Below are positions 14,591 through 21,623 of a stretch of 64,000 bases of DNA, piece by piece. The translations under genes were made by a program, and so were the position numbers. Within the stretch, counting starts at the first letter, position 1. Each line of letters starts with the position of its first letter. The notes below the pieces were generated by a model. That model was not told where the DNA came from, made no database searches, and saw only the letters and a program-made list of their open reading frames with translations. The stretch is from Streptomyces sedi (GTDB lineage Bacteria; Actinomycetota; Actinomycetes; Streptomycetales; Streptomycetaceae), in NCBI RefSeq assembly GCF_006335015.1, contig NZ_VDGT01000004.1, positions 248,001-312,000 on the forward strand, read 5' to 3'.

Positions 14591-15969
14591 CTCTGTTCGA
14601 GATTGCGGGACTCGTCCCGGTGCTCGCCGGGGCAGTCCTCGCCGCGCTGCTCGTGACGGTGCTCGTGTGGCTCCTCCGCTATGTGCGGGCCGACCGCATG
14701 ACGCGCGTCAGCATGTGGCAGGCGATACGCGTGCGGCACGGTTGGGCACGCCTGGCCCGGATGCAGGGCTTGACGGCAACCGACCGGACGCCAAGCTTCT
14801 GGGCGCAGATCGGTGCGGGCGTCAACGGTGGCCAGATCAAGCAGCACGAGCCGCGTGTGTTGGTGCCGAAGATCCGTGTCAGGTACGACAGGTACGGCGT
14901 GGAGGTGCGGGCCAAGGCCCTGCCCCGGGTCGGCCTGGCCGACTACCAGAAGGCCGCGCCCTACCTGGCGGACGCCTGGCGGTGCACCCGGGTTTCCGTG
15001 CTGCCGGACGGGCCGGGAGCGGTGCGCATTCGCGCGGTGCGGCATGACCCGCTCGCCGTGCCAACCGAGCACATACCCACCGGCCTTGTGCCCGAGGTCG
15101 TGAGCCGATGGAACCTGGGGCTCGACGAGTACGCCTCCAAGGTCGTGGTGAGCCTGGCCGAAGTGCCCGGCGTGGCCATGGCCGGCCTGCCGGGCTACGG
15201 CAAGACGTCCCTGATCAACAAACTCGTCTGCGACCTGGCGCCTTCACCGGCGGTGCAGTTCGCCGTGGCGGACGGCAAGGCGTCGACCGTGACCGAGGGC
15301 GACTACGCGGACCTGACCGGTCGACTGTTCGCGTACGTCGGGGACGACCTGGCCGCCGGCAACGAACTCTTCGGTCGGATGGTCGAGTTGCGGCGGGCCC
15401 GATCGGCGTCGATCCGCAGGACGTTGGGCGTGCGGAACATGTGGCACTGCGGCCCGCGTGCCTCCTGGCCGCTCGTCGTGCTGGTCATCGACGAAGCACA
15501 CACGTACTTCCGGGACCACAGGGGCAACGACCCGGCGACCAAGAGACTCGCCGCACTGGCCGCCGAGAACGCCCGGCTCGTCGAGGACCTGGTGAAGAAG
15601 GGACGTTCGGTCGGCATCCTCGTCATCCTGGCCACCCAGAAGGCCACCGGCGACGCGATACCGACGTTCATCCGGGACGTGTGCCCGGTCGGGCTCAGCT
15701 TCGCTCAGAAGACCATCGATGCCGCCGTGGCCGCCCTCGGCGAGGACATCCGCAACTGGCCTGAGGCAAGCCCCGTCGCGTTGCAGGACCCGACGTACGT
15801 GGGTGTGGCCGTGATGGCGGTGCAGGGGCGGCAGGGCTTCACGCGCGTCCGCACGCCCTACGTGGACGACTCGCACGTCGCCCACGTCGCCAGCGAAACC
15901 GCGCACCTCACGCGGGACCCGGCCGGCCTGCTGACCGGGGGAGCGATCCGCGGGACGGAAGCGGCCTGA
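14587..15969 (+). CDS. tra: TraB/TraSA FtsK-like DNA translocase
   Basis: 460 residues, ATG start overlapping the previous stop. A hydrophobic segment near residues 5-30 anchors it in the membrane. Walker A is GLPGYGKT (about 200-207) and Walker B LVVLVIDEAHTYF (about 297-309), followed by LVILATQKATGDAIPTFIRD, the FtsK/SpoIIIE sensor region. Such proteins alone move double-stranded plasmid or AICE DNA between mycelia by hexameric pumping and bind clt repeats through a C-terminal winged helix; a clear wHTH is not evident in the short C-terminus here. Confidence 0.88.
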   Translation: MTLFEIAGLVPVLAGAVLAALLVTVLVWLLRYVRADRMTRVSMWQAIRVRHGWARLARMQGLTATDRTPSFWAQIGAGVNGGQIKQHEPRVLVPKIRVRYDRYGVEVRAKALPRVGLADYQKAAPYLADAWRCTRVSVLPDGPGAVRIRAVRHDPLAVPTEHIPTGLVPEVVSRWNLGLDEYASKVVVSLAEVPGVAMAGLPGYGKTSLINKLVCDLAPSPAVQFAVADGKASTVTEGDYADLTGRLFAYVGDDLAAGNELFGRMVELRRARSASIRRTLGVRNMWHCGPRASWPLVVLVIDEAHTYFRDHRGNDPATKRLAALAAENARLVEDLVKKGRSVGILVILATQKATGDAIPTFIRDVCPVGLSFAQKTIDAAVAALGEDIRNWPEASPVALQDPTYVGVAVMAVQGRQGFTRVRTPYVDDSHVAHVASETAHLTRDPAGLLTGGAIRGTEAA

Positions 15970-16009
15970 GCCGTGCCCCGTCGACGACAGGAAAGGAGGT
16001 GAAATCCTC

Positions 16010-16660
16010 ATGGCGGAAGACCGGATGACAGCACGTGTCGTGACCGTGGTCATGGCCCTGATCGCGGGCCTGGCGTTCGTCTTCTCCTTCGGCAACGTCT
16101 GGTCGCTGGCGCTGCGTCTCGGCGTCCCCCGCCCCATAGCGCCGCTCATCGCCCCCATGGTGGACCTGTCGGTTCTCGGCCTCCTCGTCGGCCTGCGCGC
16201 GCTGTCCCTTCGCGGAGTTCCCGCCGCCGAACTCAAGGGCGCGACTCGGCTCATGCACCTGTCCGGCCTGCTGACTCTGGGGCTCAACGTCGCCGAGCCG
16301 ATCCTGACCGGCCACTACGGACGGGCCGCACTGGATGCCGTGGCTCCGATCCTGCTGCTGGGCTGGGGCCAGGTGGGCCCGCAACTCCTGCGCCACTTCC
16401 ACACGATCCCCGGACCGATCCCCGCACCAGTGCCGGAGCCGGCACCCGTGCCACACGTTCCCGCTGACGACGTGACGTCGGTCCCCGCGCCGGCCATGGA
16501 GCGGCCGGCGGTTCCCGAACCGCTGATGGCGGCGGCTCGCCGCATCGCGCACGACCACCGCGCCGAGCACGGCGAACCGATCAGCGCCGTCCAACTTCGC
16601 GCCCGGCTGGGCGTCGCCCTGCCCCTCGCCGTCGCCGCACACGCTCAGCTTCCGGCCTGA
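16010..16660 (+). CDS. Spd-type spread membrane protein (DUF2637-like)
   Basis: 216 residues; the start is fixed by a perfect AAAGGAGGTGA 6 nt upstream. About four membrane segments occupy residues 8-125 (VVTVVMALIAGLAFVFSFGN, PLIAPMVDLSVLGLLVGLRA, LMHLSGLLTLGLNVAEPIL, DAVAPILLLGWGQVGP), followed by a proline-rich linker (PGPIPAPVPEPAPVP) and a short helical tail. Matches DUF2637 proteins near tra genes, thought to spread transferred DNA within the mycelium. Confidence 0.7.
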   Translation: MAEDRMTARVVTVVMALIAGLAFVFSFGNVWSLALRLGVPRPIAPLIAPMVDLSVLGLLVGLRALSLRGVPAAELKGATRLMHLSGLLTLGLNVAEPILTGHYGRAALDAVAPILLLGWGQVGPQLLRHFHTIPGPIPAPVPEPAPVPHVPADDVTSVPAPAMERPAVPEPLMAAARRIAHDHRAEHGEPISAVQLRARLGVALPLAVAAHAQLPA

Positions 16661-16716
16661 GCCGCTTCCGGCTCGTCCGTTCGGACCGGCCGTCCTCATC
16701 ACCGAAACGTCAAAGC

Positions 16717-16764
16717 CCCGGCCAGGGCCGTCTTCTGCCTGCAAGCTCGCCGTCCCTGGCCGGG
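16717..16764. repeat. inverted repeat upstream of rep
   Basis: Perfect 11-bp arms CCCGGCCAGGG (16717-16727) and CCCTGGCCGGG (16754-16764) with a 26-nt loop, ending 33 nt before the rep start. It may be a terminator of the tra-spd unit, a regulator of rep translation, or part of the replication origin. Confidence 0.5.
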
Positions 16765-16796
16765 TGCCCTACCGATCTCTCGGAGGACACCTCAGC

Positions 16797-18239
16797 ATGA
16801 CATCCCCGACCGTCCCGCCCCCGCGACTCAGCTCCGCGATACGCGACCTGTTGGAGCTGGCCCGCCTCGACGACTTCGACCGCGTTCGCGGCCAGGTCGC
16901 CAGCGTCGCGGGGTGTACTCGCCCGGTTCAGCTCGTCGGCCACAGCTCCACCGTGGACGGTACGACCGGAGAGATCCTGCACACCTTCGACACCGTCGAG
17001 GAGCCGACCGGTCGCCTCCTCGTCCCGTGCGGCAACCGCCGCTCGACCCGCTGCCCCTCGTGCTCCCGCGTCTACGCGGCCGACACGTTCCACCTCATCC
17101 GGGCCGGACTGGCCGGCGGCAAGAGCGTCCCGGACCGCGTGCGGAACCACCCCCGGGTGTTCGCCACGCTCACCGCGCCCTCGTTCGGCCGCGTCCACAC
17201 CCGGCCCAGCACCCCGACCGGCCGGCGACTGCCCTGCCGTTGCGGCGACTGGCACGCGCCGGACGCCTCCCTCCTGGGCACGCCCGTTGACCCGACGACG
17301 TACGACTACACGGGCGCCGTTCTCTGGAACGCGCACGCCTCGGCACTCTGGGCCCGGTTCACGACCTACCTGAGGCGGGAGGTCGCCGCCGCGCTGGGAC
17401 TGACGCAGAAGGCCCTGCGTTCGGTGCTGCGGGTGTCCTTCGCCAAGGTCGCCGAGTACCAGAAGCGTGGGTTGGTGCACTTCCACGCTGTCATCCGCTT
17501 CGACGGTCCGGACGGGTGCGACGGGTCGCCACCCGACAACGCCACGGCCGACGTGCTGATGCGGGCCGTGCGAGGGGCCGCGCGCCGCGTTGAGCTGGCC
17601 GTCGCGTCGGATGCTGTCGGTGAACGGACCTTCCGATGGGGCAGACAGCTGGATGTCCGGGAGATCGCCGGCTTCGGTGGCCGGTCGGAACTTACGGACA
17701 AGGCCGTGGCCGCCTACGTGGCCAAGTACGCGACGAAGGGCGCCGAGTCCTCCGGCACCATCGACTACCCGCTGTACTGCCGGTCCTGCGACGGTCGGGG
17801 GCGCCACGCGCTGAACCGGTGCGAGGTGTGCGACGGCACAGGACGGACTCGACCGGTCGCCTCGCTTCCCGTGGAAAGCCACGTGCGCCAGATGATCCGT
17901 ACCTGCTGGGAACTCGGGCGACTGCCGGACTTCGCCGATCTCAAGCTGTGGAAGTGGGCTCACACGCTGGGCTTCCGGGGGCACTTCTCCACCAAGTCCC
18001 GCCGCTACTCGACGACGCTCGGGGCACTCCGCGACGTGCGCCGCGCCTGGCGACGCGAGCAGGCACGCCAACGGCTCGGCCTGACAGCCTGCGGCGACGG
18101 CAGCACGCTCGTCGTCGAGTCCTCCATGAAGTACGTCGGCTCCGGCTACCGGCCTGGTGAGGAACTGCTGGCCGCCACCGTGCGACATGAACGTGGCGTC
18201 GTGCGGCAGTTCGCGGAAGGCGGCGCGAACCATGAGTGA
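16797..18239 (+). CDS. repSA: RepSA-like replication initiator
   Basis: 480 residues from ATG at 16797 (GGAGG about 11 nt upstream). A CxxC zinc-binding-like segment (CGNRRSTRCPSCSRVYAAD, about residues 78-96) precedes the HUH motif VHFHAVIRF (H about 228 and 230) and a YVAKYATK segment (about 306) holding candidate catalytic tyrosines; CRSCDGRG and CEVCDGTG form a DnaJ-like zinc site. This is the rolling-circle initiator of pSAM2-type AICEs, nicking at its own origin. Its stop overlaps the excisionase start by 8 nt, so rep-xis-int are expressed together. Confidence 0.85.
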   Translation: MTSPTVPPPRLSSAIRDLLELARLDDFDRVRGQVASVAGCTRPVQLVGHSSTVDGTTGEILHTFDTVEEPTGRLLVPCGNRRSTRCPSCSRVYAADTFHLIRAGLAGGKSVPDRVRNHPRVFATLTAPSFGRVHTRPSTPTGRRLPCRCGDWHAPDASLLGTPVDPTTYDYTGAVLWNAHASALWARFTTYLRREVAAALGLTQKALRSVLRVSFAKVAEYQKRGLVHFHAVIRFDGPDGCDGSPPDNATADVLMRAVRGAARRVELAVASDAVGERTFRWGRQLDVREIAGFGGRSELTDKAVAAYVAKYATKGAESSGTIDYPLYCRSCDGRGRHALNRCEVCDGTGRTRPVASLPVESHVRQMIRTCWELGRLPDFADLKLWKWAHTLGFRGHFSTKSRRYSTTLGALRDVRRAWRREQARQRLGLTACGDGSTLVVESSMKYVGSGYRPGEELLAATVRHERGVVRQFAEGGANHE

Positions 18240-18444
18240 CCGGTACCTGAGCGTGGACCAGGTGGCCGAACGACTCGGCACCACCGTCCGCTTCCCTCGG
18301 CGGCTGATCGCTGAGCGGCGCATCACCTTCGTCAAGGTCGGCCGGCACGTCCGCATCCCCGAGAGCGCGCTGACCGCCTACCTGGAAGCGAACACCGTCC
18401 GGCCGATCCAGCGGCGTCGGACGCGGTTCGGTAGGGCGGCCTGA
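18232..18444 (+). CDS. xis: excisionase (Xis), MerR-like HTH
   Basis: 70 residues; ATG at 18232 overlaps the rep stop. DRYLSVDQVAERLGTTVRFPRRLIAERRI is the HTH and VGRHVRIPESALTAYLE the wing and following helix of helix_turn_helix_17 excisionases. It directs integrase toward excision. One nt separates it from int. Confidence 0.85.
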   Translation: MSDRYLSVDQVAERLGTTVRFPRRLIAERRITFVKVGRHVRIPESALTAYLEANTVRPIQRRRTRFGRAA

Positions 18445-18445
18445 G

Positions 18446-19615
18446 ATGGCGAACAAGAAGGGCAGGCGCCGTCGCTTCGGGGCGGTCCGCAAGCTGCCGT
18501 CCGGCCGTTGGCAGGCTCGCTATCCGGGGCCCGACGGCATCATGCGTCCCGCCGATCGGACCTTCGAGACCAGCGGCGACGCGGATGACTGGCTGGCGGA
18601 GAAGCAGACCGAGGTACGGCGTGGGGAGTGGCACGACCCGGACGCCGGATCGGTCAACTTCGGGAAGTACGCGCTCCAGTGGATCGAGGAACGGGACCTG
18701 GCCGCCACCACGGACGAGCTGTACCGCCGGCTACTGCGGCTGCACCTCGTTCCCACCTTCGGGGGACTCGACGTTGACGAGATCACCGCGCCACGGGTGC
18801 GGACCTGGCGGGCGGAGTTGCTGAAGGTGACCGGGGCAACGACCATCGCGAAGTCTTATCGGCTGCTCAAGGCCATTATGGAAACGGCCACGGATGACGA
18901 ACTGATCCGCCGGAATCCGTGCCGCATCCGAGGAGCGGGCAAGGAATCCGCAGCTGAGCGTCCCGTCGCCACGGTGGACCAGGTGGACGCGCTCGCCGAC
19001 GCTCTCGGCCCGCGCTGGCGGCTGATGGTCTACCTCGGCGCGTACGGTCCCCTGCGCCCGGAGGAACAAGCCGAGCTGCGACGGTCGGATGTGGACCTGG
19101 ACGCGGTGGGCGTGTGGGTGCGTCGGGCAGCTCCCGAGCTGACGACGGGTCGTCGGGTGGTCGGCGACACCAAGTCGGAGGCCGGCAAGCGGTTTGTCGT
19201 GCTGCCGGCCTTCATGGCCAAGGACTTGCGGCGACACCTGGAGTGGTACGCGGAGAAGGCACCGGACGGATTGTTGTTCGTGGGGGAGAAGGGCAAGCCC
19301 TTCCGCCGGTCCACCTTCGGGCGGAAGTGGCGCAAGGCCCGGACCGCTGTTGGCCTGCCCGAGGACTTCCGGTTCTACGACCTGCGGCACACCGGGCACA
19401 CGCTGTCGACGCAGAGCGGCGCCACGCTCAAGGACACGATGGTCCGCGCCGGTCAGTCCTCGGAGAAGGCCGCCATGATCTACCAGCACTCGAACCGCGA
19501 GCGACAGAAGGAAGTCGCGGAGGGTATCGACGCTCGGGTTCGCGCCCAACGTGAGGCGGCTGCCGAGAAGCCCGACGGCCGTGCATCTGGCACGGATCTG
19601 GCACGCGAGCCGTAG
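18446..19615 (+). CDS. int: tyrosine site-specific integrase
   Basis: 389 residues. N-terminal arm-binding domain (KLPSGRWQARYPGPDG), SAM-like core-binding domain (about 70-165), then the catalytic domain with Arg in LRPEEQ (about 203), Lys in TKSEAGKR (about 243), Arg in YDLRHTGHT (about 314) and Tyr in AMIYQHS (about 346). The two histidine positions of the box are Tyr (FYDLRHT) and Gln (AGQSS), which I believe is usual for this subgroup. It ends 63 nt from the tRNA-Gly repeat, its target. Its last codons contain the TCTGGCACG pair, probably an arm site. Confidence 0.92.
   Translation: MANKKGRRRRFGAVRKLPSGRWQARYPGPDGIMRPADRTFETSGDADDWLAEKQTEVRRGEWHDPDAGSVNFGKYALQWIEERDLAATTDELYRRLLRLHLVPTFGGLDVDEITAPRVRTWRAELLKVTGATTIAKSYRLLKAIMETATDDELIRRNPCRIRGAGKESAAERPVATVDQVDALADALGPRWRLMVYLGAYGPLRPEEQAELRRSDVDLDAVGVWVRRAAPELTTGRRVVGDTKSEAGKRFVVLPAFMAKDLRRHLEWYAEKAPDGLLFVGEKGKPFRRSTFGRKWRKARTAVGLPEDFRFYDLRHTGHTLSTQSGATLKDTMVRAGQSSEKAAMIYQHSNRERQKEVAEGIDARVRAQREAAAEKPDGRASGTDLAREP
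19585..19605 (+). other. candidate integrase arm-type sites within int
   Basis: ATCTGGCACG (19585-19594) and GATCTGGCACG (19595-19605), inside the last codons of int and 73 bp from the core repeat. They mirror the pair at 9156-9176, so in the circular element they would flank attP on both sides. Confidence 0.55.
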
Positions 19616-19633
19616 AACGGTCTAGACAACACA

Positions 19634-19672
19634 AAGGCCCAGGTTGGGGACCATGTCCCTGACCTGGGCCTT
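19634..19672. terminator. hairpin between int and tRNA-Gly
   Basis: Perfect 11-bp stem AAGGCCCAGGT (19634-19644) and ACCTGGGCCTT (19662-19672), with an inner GGGA/TCCC pair. It lies between the convergent int and tRNA genes and can terminate both. Variants of it accompany all three displaced att copies. Confidence 0.7.
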
Positions 19673-19681
19673 AATCATGAG

Positions 19682-19752
19682 AGCGGGCGACGAGAATCGA
19701 ACTCGCGCTCTGAGCTTGGGAAGCTCATGTTCTACCATTAAACTACGCCCGC
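19682..19752 (-). tRNA. tRNA-Gly (anticodon CCC)
   Basis: 71 nt with a 7-bp acceptor stem GCGGGCG/CGCCCGC, a D arm beginning TAGTTTAATGGTAGA, anticodon stem TGAGC/GCTCA around loop TTCCCAA (anticodon CCC), and a T loop GTTCGATTC. CCA is not encoded. Its 3' half doubles as the integration site for the AICE and is the source of the displaced copies to the left. Confidence 0.95.
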
Positions 19753-19895
19753 CTGAACCGCCCGCGAGGGCCGTTCCGCTGTCACAGGGTACCCCATCCC
19801 GGCGAGGTGCGGGGACGTCGGAGTGCCGCCGTGGGGGTGGTGGGGTGGTCGCCTAGGGTGGCGTGCGTTGTCAAGACGCAGGGGAGATTGCCACG

Positions 19896-20093
19896 TTGTC
19901 TGGTGCCGCCGTCGTTACCGTCGTTCGTTGTGTTGAGGGGCATGTGTTCCGTGCCGAGCGCTTTCCCATGCGGCAGTTGGGGAGCGAACGGATCGGGCCC
20001 GGGCGGTTGTTGCGGTGTCCGCGGTGTGCGCGGCTGCGCAGTGTCGTGCCGGTGACCGGGTCAGACGTCGGTGCGGTGGAAGTTCAGGTATGA
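19896..20093 (+). CDS. small zinc-ribbon-like protein next to dcd
   Basis: About 65 residues from a TTG at 19896 with GGGGAGA 8 nt upstream; a GTG at 19863 would add 11 residues of unlikely sequence. [19 protein letters not shown] and [16 protein letters not shown] carry Cys/His and CxxC ligands for one zinc. I recall a similar small protein beside dcd in other Streptomyces. Its 3' end overlaps convergent dcd by 33 nt. Confidence 0.6.
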   Translation: MSGAAVVTVVRCVEGHVFRAERFPMRQLGSERIGPGRLLRCPRCARLRSVVPVTGSDVGAVEVQV

Positions 20094-20636
20094 CCTCGAC
20101 GGTGTCGGCCCCCGCTGCCCCTGGTAGCGGGAGCCGGCGCCGGCGGAGCCGTAGGGGTTCTCCGCGGGGGAGCTCAGCTGGAAGACGCAGAGCTGTCCGA
20201 TCTTCATCCCGGGCCAGAGCTTGATCGGCAGGGTCGCCATGTTGGAGAGCTCCAGCGTGACGTGGCCCGAGAAGCCCGGGTCGATGAAGCCGGCCGTGGA
20301 GTGGGTGAGGAGCCCGAGTCGGCCGAGGGAGCTTTTGCCCTCCAGCCGGGAGGCCAGGTTCTTCGGGAGCGTGATGACCTCCAGTGTGGAGGCGAGCACG
20401 AACTCTCCCGGGTGGAGGATGAACGGCTCGTCGCCCTTGGATTCGATCATCCGCGTCAGGTCCGGCTGTTCGACCGAGGGGTCGATGTGCGGGTAGCGGT
20501 GGTTCTCGAACACCCGGAAGAACCGGTCGAGTCGGACGTCGATGCTGGAGGGCTGGACCATCGCCGGGTCGAACGGGTCGAGCCGCATCCGGCCCGCGTC
20601 GATTTCGGCCCGGATGTCCTTGTCTGACAGAAGCAC
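20061..20636 (-). CDS. dcd: dCTP deaminase
   Basis: 191 residues. Deaminates dCTP to dUTP, feeding dTMP synthesis. The family signature segment [41 protein letters not shown] (with the catalytic Ser-Arg and Glu region) and QLCVFQL are intact, and length is standard. Starts [12 protein letters not shown]. Confidence 0.95.
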   Translation of the reverse strand: MLLSDKDIRAEIDAGRMRLDPFDPAMVQPSSIDVRLDRFFRVFENHRYPHIDPSVEQPDLTRMIESKGDEPFILHPGEFVLASTLEVITLPKNLASRLEGKSSLGRLGLLTHSTAGFIDPGFSGHVTLELSNMATLPIKLWPGMKIGQLCVFQLSSPAENPYGSAGAGSRYQGQRGPTPSRSYLNFHRTDV

Positions 20637-20752
20637 CCCCCGAGGTTACCGAAGAGGCCCCGGCCGGCGTGGGCCGGGCGAGGCCAGGTGGGTGGGGACG
20701 TTCCCGCCGGGGCTTCCGCCGGGGCTTTCGCGGGAGCTTCCGTCGGGGGCGG

Positions 20753-21556
20753 TCAGAGGGTGCCGAGCTTGATCAGCATCAGCAGCCCGATCAGTTGGAT
20801 GCCGGAGGCGGCCAACGCCCTGGGCCAGGCGATCTCGTGGGAACGGCTGACCATCATGGTGAAGAGCAGCCCCGCGTAGAGCCAGGTCGCCCACCCCAGC
20901 AGCTGCACCGCGGGGTTGCCGCCGCCCAGGAAGAGGGCCAGCGCCAGCCGGGGCACGTCCGTCAGCGTCATGATCAGCATGGCGAGCCCCGCGGTCGGCG
21001 CCCACAGGCCGTTGCCGCCGAACTGCCGCGCCAGATGGTGGGTCACGGTGCTCAGCACCAGGGCGCCCAGCACCATCGCGACGCCGGTGAAGAGGAGATA
21101 CGGGATCAGGCTGGAGACCGTGGTCTCCAGGATGGTGTCGCGGGAGTCGTCGAGGCCGAAGACGGCGACCAGCCCGTAGAGGAAGCTGACGATCAGCGCC
21201 GGCCACCACATCTGGTAGTCGCGCATGGTCCAGAACGTGCCGCTGGGCTTGAAGACGATGCCCGTGAGCAACGGACGCCAGGTCAGCGGGTCCGGCGGCG
21301 GGCCCTCGGGCGGCTGGGGGCCGCCCTGCGGTGCCGGGGCGCCGTATCCGTCGTCGGCGTAGCCGCCCTGCGGCACCGCCGCGAAGTAGCCGGTGTGCGC
21401 GCCGTCCGCGTAGTCGTCGTCCGGCGGCGGGCCACCGTACGGATAGGGCTGGTCGCCCGCGGGGGGCGGGGGCCCCGGCGGGTACCCCTGTCCCGGTGGA
21501 GAGGGGTAACCACCCTGCGGGTACTGCTCGTCGCGCTTCCTTCGGAATCCGGCCAC
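20753..21556 (-). CDS. Yip1-family membrane protein
   Basis: 267 residues. The first ~90 are a Gly/Pro/Tyr-rich disordered cytoplasmic tail (GGYPSPPGQGYPPGPPPP). Five hydrophobic segments follow (WWPALIVSFLYGLVAVFGL, LIPYLLFTGVAMVLGALVL, LWAPTAGLAMLIMTLTDV, LLGWATWLYAGLLFTMMV, GIQLIGLLMLIKLG), the layout of Yip1-domain proteins. Role unknown; probably membrane organisation. Confidence 0.75.
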   Translation of the reverse strand: MAGFRRKRDEQYPQGGYPSPPGQGYPPGPPPPAGDQPYPYGGPPPDDDYADGAHTGYFAAVPQGGYADDGYGAPAPQGGPQPPEGPPPDPLTWRPLLTGIVFKPSGTFWTMRDYQMWWPALIVSFLYGLVAVFGLDDSRDTILETTVSSLIPYLLFTGVAMVLGALVLSTVTHHLARQFGGNGLWAPTAGLAMLIMTLTDVPRLALALFLGGGNPAVQLLGWATWLYAGLLFTMMVSRSHEIAWPRALAASGIQLIGLLMLIKLGTL

Positions 21557-21623
21557 GCCCTAGAACGTACCTTCTCCTCGGGGGCGCGAACTCCGGGTTC
21601 CCCCGGAGCGACCCCCCAGACCG

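Larger units (their letters stand above)
9003..19723 (+). mobile_element. pSAM2-type actinomycete integrative and conjugative element (AICE)
   Basis: Bounded by 46-bp direct repeats of the tRNA-Gly 3' end. It carries the full AICE set in the usual order: regulators, a GntR repressor, a TraB/FtsK-type translocase for double-stranded DNA transfer, a spread-type membrane protein, a RepSA-like replication initiator, excisionase and tyrosine integrase, the integrase lying next to the tRNA. Cargo is an Mrr-like nuclease beside the opposite end. All key frames are open, so it may be functional. Confidence 0.9.

Noticed and set aside
16441..16520. Possible repeats or CRISPR-like spacing in the proline-rich part of the spread protein
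   Set aside because: It is codon-level Pro/Ala/Val low complexity in a real gene. No direct repeats with unique spacers occur anywhere in the window.
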